Source: JAGNKE01 sp965230245
GTDB taxonomy: Bacteria; Pseudomonadota; Alphaproteobacteria; Micavibrionales; Micavibrionaceae
Reading direction: 5' to 3'
Length of the DNA: 64,000 nucleotides
Assembly: GCA_965230245.1 (NCBI GenBank)
Contig: OZ246000.1
Location: forward strand, 1,054,001 to 1,118,000
In this document: piece by piece, positions 7,905 to 17,800 of the stretch
How the letters are laid out: every line of letters starts with the position of its first letter
Numbering within the stretch: the first letter of the stretch is position 1
Program-made: the position numbers and the translations under genes
Notes under the pieces: generated by a model
Database searches by the model: none
Seen by the model: only the letters and a program-made list of their open reading frames with translations
What the model was told of the DNA's origin: nothing

Positions 7905-8552
7905 TTAGTAGCGAATGATCCAGTTAAACAGGACCTCGCCGTTATTGTTCATACCGGCCTCGACCAGGTGTACGTCTTTGAAAAACCGCACCAGCGGTGT
8001 GACGGTCACCTCATCCCGGCTTTCAGGCTTATGCTCGACCTGAAGCATCAGCCAGGTATGCAAATCACCGTACTCCCCGATATAGGGCGCAACGCCGACC
8101 CGCGCCGATTGCATGAAAAAATCGTCGATATCGCCGGCTTCGGTGTACCTGTTTTCATACGAGACAAAGAATCGGCGGTCTTCCCAATCCGCGGCAATAC
8201 CCGTAAAAGCCGCCGGTTCGGTTTCATGCTCAAAATCGCCATGATCGCTGTACGCCGCACCGATACCGGACTTGAGGTAAAGATTGGCCTGCGAGTCCGG
8301 ATTATTCCATCGCTTCAACAGGTTATTCAGCTGTACGCCTTGGAAAGTATATTCCCCCTCGCGCCAATATTCCCCCTTATATCCGATGGAATATTTGGCA
8401 GTCGGCGAATAATGAATATGAACGGAATTCACATCTCCGTTATTCATAAACATCGCCGTCACCCCGCCGGGATAAGACACGGGCCGCGCAAATGCCGGAA
8501 AGGCCAGCACCAAAGCACCCATGATTAAAGTTGTGTGTGTAAGAATCTTCAT
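7905..8552 (-). CDS. Putative outer-membrane protein of the metal cluster
   Basis: This 215-residue exported protein has a signal peptide ending FPAFA at residues 18-22. The mature part is rich in alternating aromatic and polar strands, for example YSIGYKGEYWREGEY and RRFFVSYENRY, and ends in WIIRY, an aromatic end that fits a beta-barrel. I do not recognise the family by name. The open frame extends to 8594, but ATG 8552 has a GGAG site at the right distance and starts a proper signal peptide. It lies 20 bases upstream of the MerP-like gene in the same operon, so a role in metal passage across, or sensing at, the outer membrane is an inference from context. Confidence 0.65.
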   Translation of the reverse strand: MKILTHTTLIMGALVLAFPAFARPVSYPGGVTAMFMNNGDVNSVHIHYSPTAKYSIGYKGEYWREGEYTFQGVQLNNLLKRWNNPDSQANLYLKSGIGAAYSDHGDFEHETEPAAFTGIAADWEDRRFFVSYENRYTEAGDIDDFFMQSARVGVAPYIGEYGDLHTWLMLQVEHKPESRDEVTVTPLVRFFKDVHLVEAGMNNNGEVLFNWIIRY

Positions 8553-8609
8553 TTCTAACTCCTGAAAAAGGGTCCAGCCGTCAAAACGGCGCACGTGTAG
8601 TGTCAGGAA

Positions 8610-8981
8610 TTAAGATTTCGGGGGGCGATCAAGCGGGGAAACGGTTTTGGAAGAAAAAACATCACTCCCCGTAGGCAAAAGTGACGTTTTTACCGAAACA
8701 GGCAGAGAAAAAAGCGCATCCGCACCGGAAATCATGATGTTATGGGACAGAGCGGCCTGCAGACAAAAACACATGCCCTCACAATGACCGGATAACGGGG
8801 GTTTTTCTGAATCTTTAGTCGTCTCGCCCGCCATCTCATGGCATGGCATTTGATCCTGCTGGTCATTATGGACATCCTGCACGAAAGCGGAACCATGCGG
8901 ACAAACAGCCGCAAACGTGCTCAAACTCACGGTATTGAACACAAATGCAAACGCCAGAAAGATAAAAAACAACCGCTTCAT
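8610..8981 (-). CDS. Small secreted Cys/His-rich protein (CopL/DUF2946-like)
   Basis: This 123-residue exported protein has a hydrophobic signal segment (about 1-24) followed by a short metal-ligand-rich region: CPHGSAF, MPCHEM and GHCEGMCFC between about residues 26 and 73. Clusters of Cys, His and Met after a signal peptide are typical of copper-responsive leader proteins such as CopL or DUF2946 members. It is first in the four-gene cluster, 57 bases before the outer-membrane protein gene, so it may bind metal and control or buffer the system. I chose ATG 8981 because it starts the signal peptide; an upstream ATG at 9041 adds 20 residues. The ribosome-binding site is weak (GAAG). The family call is tentative. 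Confidence 0.55.
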   Translation of the reverse strand: MKRLFFIFLAFAFVFNTVSLSTFAAVCPHGSAFVQDVHNDQQDQMPCHEMAGETTKDSEKPPLSGHCEGMCFCLQAALSHNIMISGADALFSLPVSVKTSLLPTGSDVFSSKTVSPLDRPPKS

Positions 8982-9070
8982 AAGCTTCAGTTTATCATAA
9001 AAAACGTAACTTTCTTTAATATGTAATTCGCTTGCGCTCATCCAAAAGACACAAAAACCTCAACCTTTAA

Positions 9071-12000
9071 CTAAGCCGCCTTCACCAGCTTCCCCTCGAC
9101 GAACTCCTTCACACCCGTATAATCGGTTTTCCCGCTGCCCAGCACCGGAATTTTATCCAGCGTCAGAATCGTCTTCGGCACCGCAAGCTCGGACACGCCG
9201 TTCTCGGACGCAAACTTGCTAAGCGCGGATTTATCCGCATCCCCGCAAGTCGTCACAAGAATAAGCTGCTCTCCCTTGCGCTGATCTGGAATCGCCACGA
9301 CCGCATGATCGTCTTCGGGATAGACCTTCTTGACCATCGTCTCAACACTCGCCAGAGACACCATCTCCCCCGCAATTTTCGCAAACCGCTTCGCCCTGCC
9401 GAGAATCTTCACATAGCCCTCGCTGTCAATATCGACAATGTCGCCAGTATCATACCAGCCCTCTTCGGGGGGCTGCAAAACGCCGGGCTTATCATTCAGA
9501 TAATATCCCTTCATGATATTCGGGCCGCGCACGAACAGCCGTCCGCCTTCATCAACGCCCGGCACATCCTCCAAACGGTATTCAACACCCGGAAGCAAAC
9601 GCCCCACAGATCCTGCTTTCATATGCATCGGCGAATTGAGCGTCAGCGCTGGCGCGGTTTCCGTCGCCCCATACCCTTCAAGAACCCTCACACCAAAACG
9701 GCTCATGTAAAGATCGCGCGTCTCATCCTTTACCTTCTCCGCACCCGCAAAAATATAGCGCATACGGTAAAAGTCATAAGGATCGGCCATCCGCGCATAG
9801 CCGCGCAGGAACGTATCCGTCCCGAACATGATCGTCGCGTTACTGGAATAGACCATCTCCGGCACAATCCGGAAATGCAGCGGGCTGGGATACATAAAGG
9901 TACGAATACCCGAAACCACAGGAAGGATCGTCCCTGCCGTCAAACCGAACGAGTGGAAAACGGGCAGACAATTAAAGACAATATCCTGCCTGTTAAAATC
10001 TACTCGGCTCGAAAGCTGCACGATATTCGACATGATATTCTCATGCGACAGCGCGACCCCCTTCGGCAGCCCTTCTGACCCAGAAGTGAACAGGATCACT
10101 GCAACGTCTTCGGGCGTAACACCCTGACGTTTATGGATATATTCCGCTGTCATCGGTGCATAGAGCGCCCGCGTCTTATCCAACAAATTGATACGCTTGC
10201 GGATATCCTCAAGATAGACAATCTTGACCTTTTCCTCCATCTCGGCTATCAAATCCTCCAGACGCCCGACCTCGATAAATGTCTTCGACGTCAAAACGGT
10301 TTTGATCTGCGCAGATTCGCAACTCGCAAGAATAGCCCGCGCCCCTGCCGAAAAGTTCAGCATCGCCGGAACACGTCCAAACGCCTGTAATCCGAAGAAC
10401 GTTGCAATCGCCGCGCAGGAATTAGGCACCATCAGCCCGACATTTTCACCCTTTTGAGTAATACGCGCGACTTTGCGACCCAACACCACAGACCCGCGCA
10501 CCAACCCTTTGAATTTCATAGGCTTGCGCTGAATATCCTCAGCAATAATCGCATCATCACCATTCACATGGCGCGCCTTCATCAACGCATTATAAAGCGT
10601 CTGGTTACGATCCTCAGTCAGGAACATCATCTCTTCCATCAGATCATAAAGCTGGCGCGCTGCCGCCGCCCTGCGCGTACGCCCCTTGAACTCCTCGGGA
10701 ATCTTAAAGCTCCGCGGCGGCAAAATCGTAATGGTAATCTTCGGGAACGTCCGCAAAGGAACCTTCCCCTTTAGCCGCGCAAACGGGGTATGTTGAACAC
10801 CATCCAAACGCACGGGCAAAACGACAGCCTCCGCCTTGTCGGCAATCATCCCCGGCCCTTCATAAACCTTCATCAACGCGCCTGTTTCCGTCAAACGCCC
10901 CTCGGGGAAAATCACCACATGCTTGTCTTTTTCAACCTCCTTGATCAGGGATTTGATCGAAAACGGATTGGCCGGATCCATCGGAAACGCATCAACCAGC
11001 TTGAGAAAAGGCTTGACCCAGAACCACTCGGCAACAAAAACATTCACCGCAAACATCGGTCGCCCGGGCAGGAACGCCGCAAGCAATGGCGGATCAAGCA
11101 AGGACACATGATTGCCCACAATAACCGCACGATCTCCTGCCTTTTCGTAATTCTCGAGACCCCGCACCTCAACCTTGTAAAGAAACTTGAAAATCGCCTG
11201 TAACAAGGATTTAAACAAATAATCAGGAAGAAGAAGACAGACATAGAGCGAGACCCCAGCGCTCAAAACCGCGATCATCAGGAACAGGTGCTTAACCTCG
11301 AAGCCAAGCGCCAGAATACCCATCGCCAAAAGCGCTGAAGCCAGAATGAAGAGAGAGTCAATCAACGCACTCCCCGCCATAACGCGTGCCTTATGATCTT
11401 CGGGCGTAAAATGCTGAACAATTGATTTCAGCGGAACGACATATAAACCGCCCATCACAGACACCATGAAAATATCAAATGTCACACGCAAGCCGGAAAA
11501 ACTGAATAAAAACGAACCCAACCCCATAAGGGCGCCGTCTTCTCCCGGCCCGTCAAACCAGCTGCTGGCAAGATAGAGGTCAAGTGAAAACAGTGTAATA
11601 CCGAGGGCCGCAAGCGGCACATACGTTGCCTCGACCTTTGAGCGGAGCAACTTGTTATTCACCAAACCGCCAAGCCCGATGCCGATCGAAAACACCGTCA
11701 TAAAGAAAACAAGCACTTGCTCGTCAACACCAAGTGTAAATTTGGAAAAATTCGGAAATTGCGCCAGAAACGTCCCGCCGACAAAGTAGAACCAAGAAAT
11801 ACCCAGAATCGCAAGAAACACGCCCTTGGGCTGCGCAGCGGCATATTTGATAATACGCACCGCCTCTACGAGGGTATTGTAGTTGAGCTTCAGATCAGGA
11901 ACTTTTGCCTCTGCATCAGGAATGTAGCGACTGGCAACGTAGCCAATAGCAGAACAAAACACCATCAAGCCGGAAACAATATACAGACCACCGGAGAGCG

Positions 12001-12523
12001 GCGCCAAGACCCCGCCGAAAATAGTGCCGACCAGAATGGCTATATATGTTCCGGTATTCAACAAGGCGTTCCCGCCGATCAACTCCTCCTCTTTCAAGTG
12101 CAACGGCAAAATAGAAAACTTGCTGGGACTAAAGAACGCGGACTGCGCACCAAAGGCAAAAAGAATAGCCATAGCTGTGTAAACCGGAGGGTGATCCGGA
12201 TCCGCAAACATGAAGAACAGCGCGGCAAAAGCAGCAACCGCAAGTTCAAAAATTTTTGTCCACCGGATAACACGGTGCTTTTCATACTTGTCCGCCAACT
12301 CACCGGCCAAGGGCGCAAAAACAAAAAAAGGCAGAATAAAAAGAGCGGCTGCGAAAGATACGATAATCTTGGTATGGAAATCATCTAACTGCCAGACACC
12401 GAACAAAACAAGGGCTGAAAGTGACATCTTGTAAAGATTGTCGTTAAACGCGCCAAGAAACTGCGTAATAAAAAGCGGAAAAAACCTGCGATCCTGCAAA
12501 AGGGCAAATTGATTGGTTTGCAT
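9071..12523 (-). CDS. LplT-PlsC-Aas fusion: lysophospholipid transporter, acyltransferase and acyl-ACP synthetase
   Basis: This 1150-residue protein joins three activities for lysophospholipid repair. Residues 1 to about 410 are a 12-helix MFS transporter like LplT, which flips lysophospholipid across the inner membrane. About 430-640 is a PlsC-type acyltransferase; the HX4D motif NHVSLLD puts the catalytic pair at His472 and Asp477, followed by FPEGRLTETG. From about 650 to the end is an AMP-forming acyl-ACP/CoA synthetase with TSGSEGLPKG starting at Thr813 and the YDTGDIVDID motif later. In E. coli LplT and Aas are separate; here everything is one chain. The ATG at 12523 follows GGGGGAG. 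The downstream metal cluster starts 90 bases later on the same strand and may or may not be co-transcribed. Confidence 0.9.
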   Translation of the reverse strand: MQTNQFALLQDRRFFPLFITQFLGAFNDNLYKMSLSALVLFGVWQLDDFHTKIIVSFAAALFILPFFVFAPLAGELADKYEKHRVIRWTKIFELAVAAFAALFFMFADPDHPPVYTAMAILFAFGAQSAFFSPSKFSILPLHLKEEELIGGNALLNTGTYIAILVGTIFGGVLAPLSGGLYIVSGLMVFCSAIGYVASRYIPDAEAKVPDLKLNYNTLVEAVRIIKYAAAQPKGVFLAILGISWFYFVGGTFLAQFPNFSKFTLGVDEQVLVFFMTVFSIGIGLGGLVNNKLLRSKVEATYVPLAALGITLFSLDLYLASSWFDGPGEDGALMGLGSFLFSFSGLRVTFDIFMVSVMGGLYVVPLKSIVQHFTPEDHKARVMAGSALIDSLFILASALLAMGILALGFEVKHLFLMIAVLSAGVSLYVCLLLPDYLFKSLLQAIFKFLYKVEVRGLENYEKAGDRAVIVGNHVSLLDPPLLAAFLPGRPMFAVNVFVAEWFWVKPFLKLVDAFPMDPANPFSIKSLIKEVEKDKHVVIFPEGRLTETGALMKVYEGPGMIADKAEAVVLPVRLDGVQHTPFARLKGKVPLRTFPKITITILPPRSFKIPEEFKGRTRRAAAARQLYDLMEEMMFLTEDRNQTLYNALMKARHVNGDDAIIAEDIQRKPMKFKGLVRGSVVLGRKVARITQKGENVGLMVPNSCAAIATFFGLQAFGRVPAMLNFSAGARAILASCESAQIKTVLTSKTFIEVGRLEDLIAEMEEKVKIVYLEDIRKRINLLDKTRALYAPMTAEYIHKRQGVTPEDVAVILFTSGSEGLPKGVALSHENIMSNIVQLSSRVDFNRQDIVFNCLPVFHSFGLTAGTILPVVSGIRTFMYPSPLHFRIVPEMVYSSNATIMFGTDTFLRGYARMADPYDFYRMRYIFAGAEKVKDETRDLYMSRFGVRVLEGYGATETAPALTLNSPMHMKAGSVGRLLPGVEYRLEDVPGVDEGGRLFVRGPNIMKGYYLNDKPGVLQPPEEGWYDTGDIVDIDSEGYVKILGRAKRFAKIAGEMVSLASVETMVKKVYPEDDHAVVAIPDQRKGEQLILVTTCGDADKSALSKFASENGVSELAVPKTILTLDKIPVLGSGKTDYTGVKEFVEGKLVKAA

Positions 12524-13377
12524 AAACTCCCCCGAACGGCTCTATTCAAAAAATGCCGTTTCATCATACAGATGTTACTTGAGGATATCTTCTCATTTTT
12601 AGAAGAAAAACAAACTGCGATGCCCTACACTTGATATTCAATTCATGGAAGCACTTTAACCCCATTGTGCATCTTCAAAATATTAACAACCTGACGCCAC
12701 CATTCGGTGAACGTCTTCATGCTTTAAATCAACGCCCGAAGAAATAGCACCTCCAGCGATAGGAGACGTACGCCTACATTATGAGCAAAATAAAACCATC
12801 CCACCATAGCAACAAAGCACTTGGGATAAACAAACTATAAAATACATAAAAACAATTATAAATTGCATTTTATGCGCCGACTGACGGTACTGGATCACCT
12901 AAGGCGCACCTGGAAATGAAATAATAGGAAGCCCGACATAAAGAAATTTTATGCACACACCATTTTCATTTTTTGACTTATACACATTCGAGTCCTAAGC
13001 GTTTTAGATAAGAGGACTAAACCATATAAACGATACTTATCGAAAATAAAATATACAAAACGCAGAAACTCATAAAAGCACCTTAATTATCTACATAAAA
13101 TCAGTAATTTAGATATATAAGAAATTACTTCAATGACTACAAATTTGATATAATTATTTTCAAATCTGAAAATAAAAATAAATTTACAAAAAAGAAGAAA
13201 ACCCTAACATATTGAGTCTCATACTTTTGCTAAAAATCATATGTATTTTTAATCACAAAGTTACTCAGTGAGTTATAAACAGGCAGAGAGCCTCAAAAAT
13301 GAGCCTCCATATCAAAGTTACTCATTCAGAGTCGCCTGTAAAAAAGCAAAACCAAGAACCTTCACCAAGAATAAAAA
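12524..13377 (+). other. 854-base AT-rich region without a convincing gene
   Basis: This gap between aas and nhaA is much richer in A+T than its surroundings, especially 12830-13260. I see no open frame with a credible start, and no tRNA or clear terminator. Within it, 12683-12778 is less AT-rich and on the minus strand reads as a stop-to-stop frame of about 30 codons (part reads SPIAGGAISSGVDLKHEDV) that could be a gene remnant. Near the right end the 12-mer CAAAGTTACTCA occurs at 13256-13267 and 13313-13324, and GAGCCTC is repeated between them. These repeats may be regulatory or leftovers of an excised element. Confidence 0.5.
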
Positions 13378-14649
13378 CTACTCTTGATTGTTATCATTCT
13401 GTCGTTTTGATGTAAGAAGCAAAACCATATAACCCAACACGGCAGACAGACCGGATGCAATCAAAACAGCAACCCTGACCTGCGCATTAAGTTCAGGATC
13501 GGCAAAAGCCAAAGTTCCGATAAACAAACTCATAGTAAAACCGATCCCTGTCAAAAGTGACAATCCGTAAATCTGAATCCATTTGACATTATCCGGCTTT
13601 TGACAAACACCTAATTTTGTAAAAATCCAAATGAAGGAAAATACACCAAGCTGCTTACCAACAAACAAACCGAGTATAATACCCAAAGACAGTCCCCCCA
13701 TCAGCATATCAACAGATACAGTTCCTAAATTCACCCCTGCATTCGCAAATGCAAAAACCGGCATGATCAAAAACGACACCCAGGGATGAAGCATATGCTC
13801 CAAGGCAACCAAAGTAGATTGCTTGTCTCTTTTACGACGGTTATGTCCTAACGGGTCATTCCTCTTTCTGGGTAACATGGGAATTGTAAATGCAAGGGCA
13901 ACGCCCGCCAGTGTGGCATGTACACCGGACTTTAGAACGCAAACCCACATAAAGACGCCAATCAGAACATAAGGCGCGATCGCAACGACTTTCATACGGT
14001 TTAGCAATATTGCAAAACAAAGCCCCAAACCGCTTAAAGATAGGGCAATCAATGACAAATCTGCCGTGTAAAAAATAGCGATAATCATAATCGCGGCAAT
14101 ATCATCAATGATTGCCAATGACAAAAGCAAAACTTTAAGCTCAGTTGGCACACGCTTACCGAGCAAAGACAAAATCCCTAAAGCAAAAGCAATATCCGTT
14201 GCAACCGGAATAGCCCACCCCCCAAGCGTTTGAGGGTTATCCATGTTAACAGCATAAAAGAAAAGAGCCGGCACGATAAGACCACCAAGAGCAGCACACA
14301 TCGGAAGAGCGGCTTTCCTCACACTTGAAAGCTCACCGACCATCAGCTCACGCTTGATCTCTAGACCGATAAGAAAGAAAAAGATTGCCATCAAGCCATC
14401 ATTGATCCAGAGCAAGATAGGCTTATCAATCCCGTACACCCCAAGCTTAACGGCAAAGTTGGTTGTAAGGAGAGAATCATAAAGCCAATAAAGCGGCGAA
14501 TTGTTCAAAATAAGAGCAAAACAGGCAGCACCAAGCAATATAACGCCGCTAAGTGCCTGAAAATCAATGGCGGCTTTAAACTCCTTGGTTTTAATTTTGG
14601 CTTTTTCTTTCACTTTTACAGCAAGATTGTCCTGCACTGTGTTCTCCAT
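13378..14649 (-). CDS. nhaA: NhaA sodium/proton antiporter
   Basis: NhaA exchanges internal Na+ for external protons at the inner membrane, supporting pH and salt homeostasis. The protein has about 12 helices and the family's core motifs: ATDIAFALGILSLLGKRVP and, 25 residues on, AIIDDIAAIMIIAIFYT, whose Asp pair equals the ion-binding Asp163-Asp164 of E. coli NhaA. About 423 residues is slightly longer than E. coli because of an extended charged N-terminus. The frame is open from a TTG at 14664, but the ATG at 14649 is preferred; its ribosome-binding site is weak. It is divergent from the PEPC-like gene, with 222 bases between starts. No nhaR-type regulator is nearby. Confidence 0.95.
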   Translation of the reverse strand: MENTVQDNLAVKVKEKAKIKTKEFKAAIDFQALSGVILLGAACFALILNNSPLYWLYDSLLTTNFAVKLGVYGIDKPILLWINDGLMAIFFFLIGLEIKRELMVGELSSVRKAALPMCAALGGLIVPALFFYAVNMDNPQTLGGWAIPVATDIAFALGILSLLGKRVPTELKVLLLSLAIIDDIAAIMIIAIFYTADLSLIALSLSGLGLCFAILLNRMKVVAIAPYVLIGVFMWVCVLKSGVHATLAGVALAFTIPMLPRKRNDPLGHNRRKRDKQSTLVALEHMLHPWVSFLIMPVFAFANAGVNLGTVSVDMLMGGLSLGIILGLFVGKQLGVFSFIWIFTKLGVCQKPDNVKWIQIYGLSLLTGIGFTMSLFIGTLAFADPELNAQVRVAVLIASGLSAVLGYMVLLLTSKRQNDNNQE

Positions 14650-14810
14650 ACAAATTAAGATCAAAATTTAATGGATTTTGTACATGAACTGGGACTGGTT
14701 TTAAATAGAAACCGAACATGACAGCACATTACAAAGAAGTAAGGTCATAAAATTTGTCATATTTATTGCATTTCTTGAGCCCGCACATTAATGTATAGCA
14801 CCGCTAGGTT

Positions 14811-14819
14811 TGCTATAAT
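14811..14819 (+). promoter_or_regulatory. Extended -10 promoter of the PEPC-like gene
   Basis: TGCTATAAT at 14811-14819 is a perfect extended -10 (TG-N-TATAAT). No -35 match is visible at the right distance, as is common for extended -10 promoters. The start point would be near 14826, giving a leader of about 46 bases. Confidence 0.6.
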
Positions 14820-14871
14820 AAGAGTTCTTAAATTTGCAAACTTATGAAACATTGTGAATAAGGGGTGTGTA

Positions 14872-17800
14872 ATGGATCAATCTGTTTTTTCTGGAACGGA
14901 TACAACTGCTATAAGCGAACGCGCAAAAGAAATTCTCGATGCGCAGATACAAAAACTCGGCTCGGAGGGCGCGATTCCTCTCGAAGCCGTAAAATTGTAT
15001 AACAACACGGCAACACTACTGGCGCAGCCCGATGCCGAAGAAAAATTCCAAGCAGAATTCGAAGCTATGAGCGATGAAGGACGCAACGCCTATTCCAAAC
15101 TGCGCCTCATCGAACACCTACTGGAAACCAATACCCACATTGTCGCAAATAACAACATTTCCGATGACGGTGACCATAATGCCTATAATATAGAGGAAAT
15201 GGTACATCTCGCGCGTGAAGCGGGATACACGAACACAGACCTGATGGAATTCTTCTCGGATGTCAGAATTTGGAAAGCAATCACACCCCACCCGACAGAA
15301 CACTTGAACGCGGAAGGTGTTCGCATGTTCCGCGACCTCGTAGCGACAAGCGAACTTCCTGAGGAAGAACGCGAAGCCAACATCGAAACTGTTGTGAATA
15401 AGCTGCTCACCAACAATATTACACCAACACGCCGCGCCACGACGTTTGAGGAGACCGATTTTGCCCTGGAACAAGCGGCCGTCTATAGACAAGGACAGCG
15501 CGAAATGTTCCGCCGCGTTAACGGCGCTGTTCAAAGCGCATTTGACGGATACGCCTTTACCCCGAATCTGGAGCGCGACGAAGTAACGATCAGTACAGGC
15601 ATGCGCGTTTGGCACGCCGGCGGTGATGCCGACGGCAAGGTAAATGCCGACCGTTGGGCTTTGATGTACGGCATGCTCTCCCTGACAAAGGCATCTATCG
15701 ATGATCACATTAAAGATTTGGAGCGCGTTGCCGAAATCCTCGACGGCGGGCAAGACGGCGACCTGCTGGAGCAGGGAACATTGCAAGGTAAGTTCCAGAG
15801 CAAATCCGGCCAAGTTGTAAACCTGAAATCCGTGCTGGAAGAATTACGAGGCAGAGTCGAAAATCTTGAATCACGTTTTGTATCAACCGACGCAGACGGC
15901 AACAAAGAGCTCAAAGATGGCGTAAATTACGATGTCATCAAACACGACTTCGACAACCTTTATAAAGGCCTGAACATGGGCCCGCTAACCTTCGACAGCC
16001 GCAAATCCTTCACAAGAGAACTCGATAGCCAGTTCAAGGCGCTGGCTCAAAGACTGACAAACCCGGAAGCACGGGAAGTCATGGCGGAATCTCACTTCAT
16101 GATGACACAATACGGCTTATCATCCGCGATCATTGAAACACGCCATAATGGCCTGACCTACCGCGAAATGATGAACAATCTCTTCTCGGATCAGGATTTC
16201 GTCAACTCACTCGGATTGTCCAAAGAACAGGCAGAATTGCTGGAAAGCAAAGAAAAGTTTGTGGGTATAGATAAAGCCGAAGACGGCCTGACCTCCGCAG
16301 AACAAAAACAGTTGATGGATGCCGCGCGCGCTAAACTCTCACCTAAAGAACTTAGAGAAGCGCTTTTGAAGGCAAACCCCGAAGAAAAAACGCAAGACGG
16401 CTACACCGTGCAAACCCACGAAGTTCTGCGCCGCTTCGAGCTTATGGCGCAAAGCCCGGACCAGTTCGGCATGGCCATTATCGCCGAAGCCGATGAAATG
16501 TCGACATCCTACCAGCGCTTTATGGCTGAACCGTTCGGCGTAAAAACCGCGCTACACACGCCATTGAATGAAGAATACGAAACACTGCGCGATATCCCCG
16601 ACTATCTCGAAGCCTATCATATGAACGGCGGCCGCGATGACATCAATGAACGTGCTCTCGTAAACGGAAACTGGTACGGCCACGCAATGAGCCACGGCCA
16701 AATGATACCGTGTAGTGACTCCCTGAAATCTTTGGGACGCCTCGTTGCCGTCCTTCAAACCGAAGGAATCCGAAACACAGCAGCAAGGTCTGCAAGCCTC
16801 GGAGTGGCAACACTTATTAAGTGGGGGAACGGCCTGTCAAACGAACGCGGCGGCGGCGACGAAATGATGTACACTCGCTACATCGCTCAAACATTGCAGG
16901 AAATGGCCAATAAGCGGGGAGAACCCCTTGATCCGCAAGACCCTAAAGACCGCGTCCTTCTTCAAATGGCAAGCTTCTTCTCGAATACGGAACAGGGACG
17001 GTCCATCCGCATTCACAGCTCGACCTCCAAACAGGTTTCAACGGACCTCTGTAACAAACTCGGTGAAATGCTCGGACGCCGCATGGAACTGCAAGGACTG
17101 GTTCGCGAAAATACCTTTATCCCGCCAAGAGGGGTATACAGCAAGGCAACCCATGGAATTCTGATGGAAGGCGCTTATGACATGATGATGCGCTACAACG
17201 CCTTCCGTAACGCTAAAAACCCTGAAACGGGCACCACGGTTTTGGATGACTGGGCGGCGGAGGTCTCGAACCCTGAAATGGCTGGTGCTGCAAACAGCAG
17301 CGCACGCGCACAATCAAAAAGTTCAGGCAAAAAAGCAGCCCTCATGACAAAACAACGCGCCATCGGCAGCAACATCTGGCACAAAATGGCAAGAACCAAT
17401 CATGACGGCTACTTCACCTGCGGCGAATTCATGGGACGCATGCACAAGGCTTACAATGACGGCCAATTAAGTAAACAGGACGTCAAACAATTCACACACG
17501 ATTCACAATGGTGGAGACGCAACTTCTTCCTGCGCTCCCTTATGCCGGCCGTCCGTTCTGATATGGAACACGGGTTTGAACGACTTGGCATGAAAGATAT
17601 GACCTTCGATAAAGCCATCGAAATCGGCGCAAGCGTTAATGTCGATGATCAAGGAAACTTTACTTACGATGATCAGGGGGGAACAATTACACCGTCACAG
17701 GCCTTACAGGCTGTTGTTTTCCGTGATCAGGCTATGCTGGTTGCCTTGACAGAAGCAGGGCTGAACATCGACAAAATAGACAAGCAGGGAAAATCAACGT

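Noticed and set aside
9305..10078. Plus-strand open frame of 257 codons
   Set aside because: It is antisense to the synthetase domain of the Aas fusion.
15118..15813. Minus-strand open frame of 231 codons
   Set aside because: It is opposite the PEPC-like gene, which has the better codon pattern and conserved motifs.
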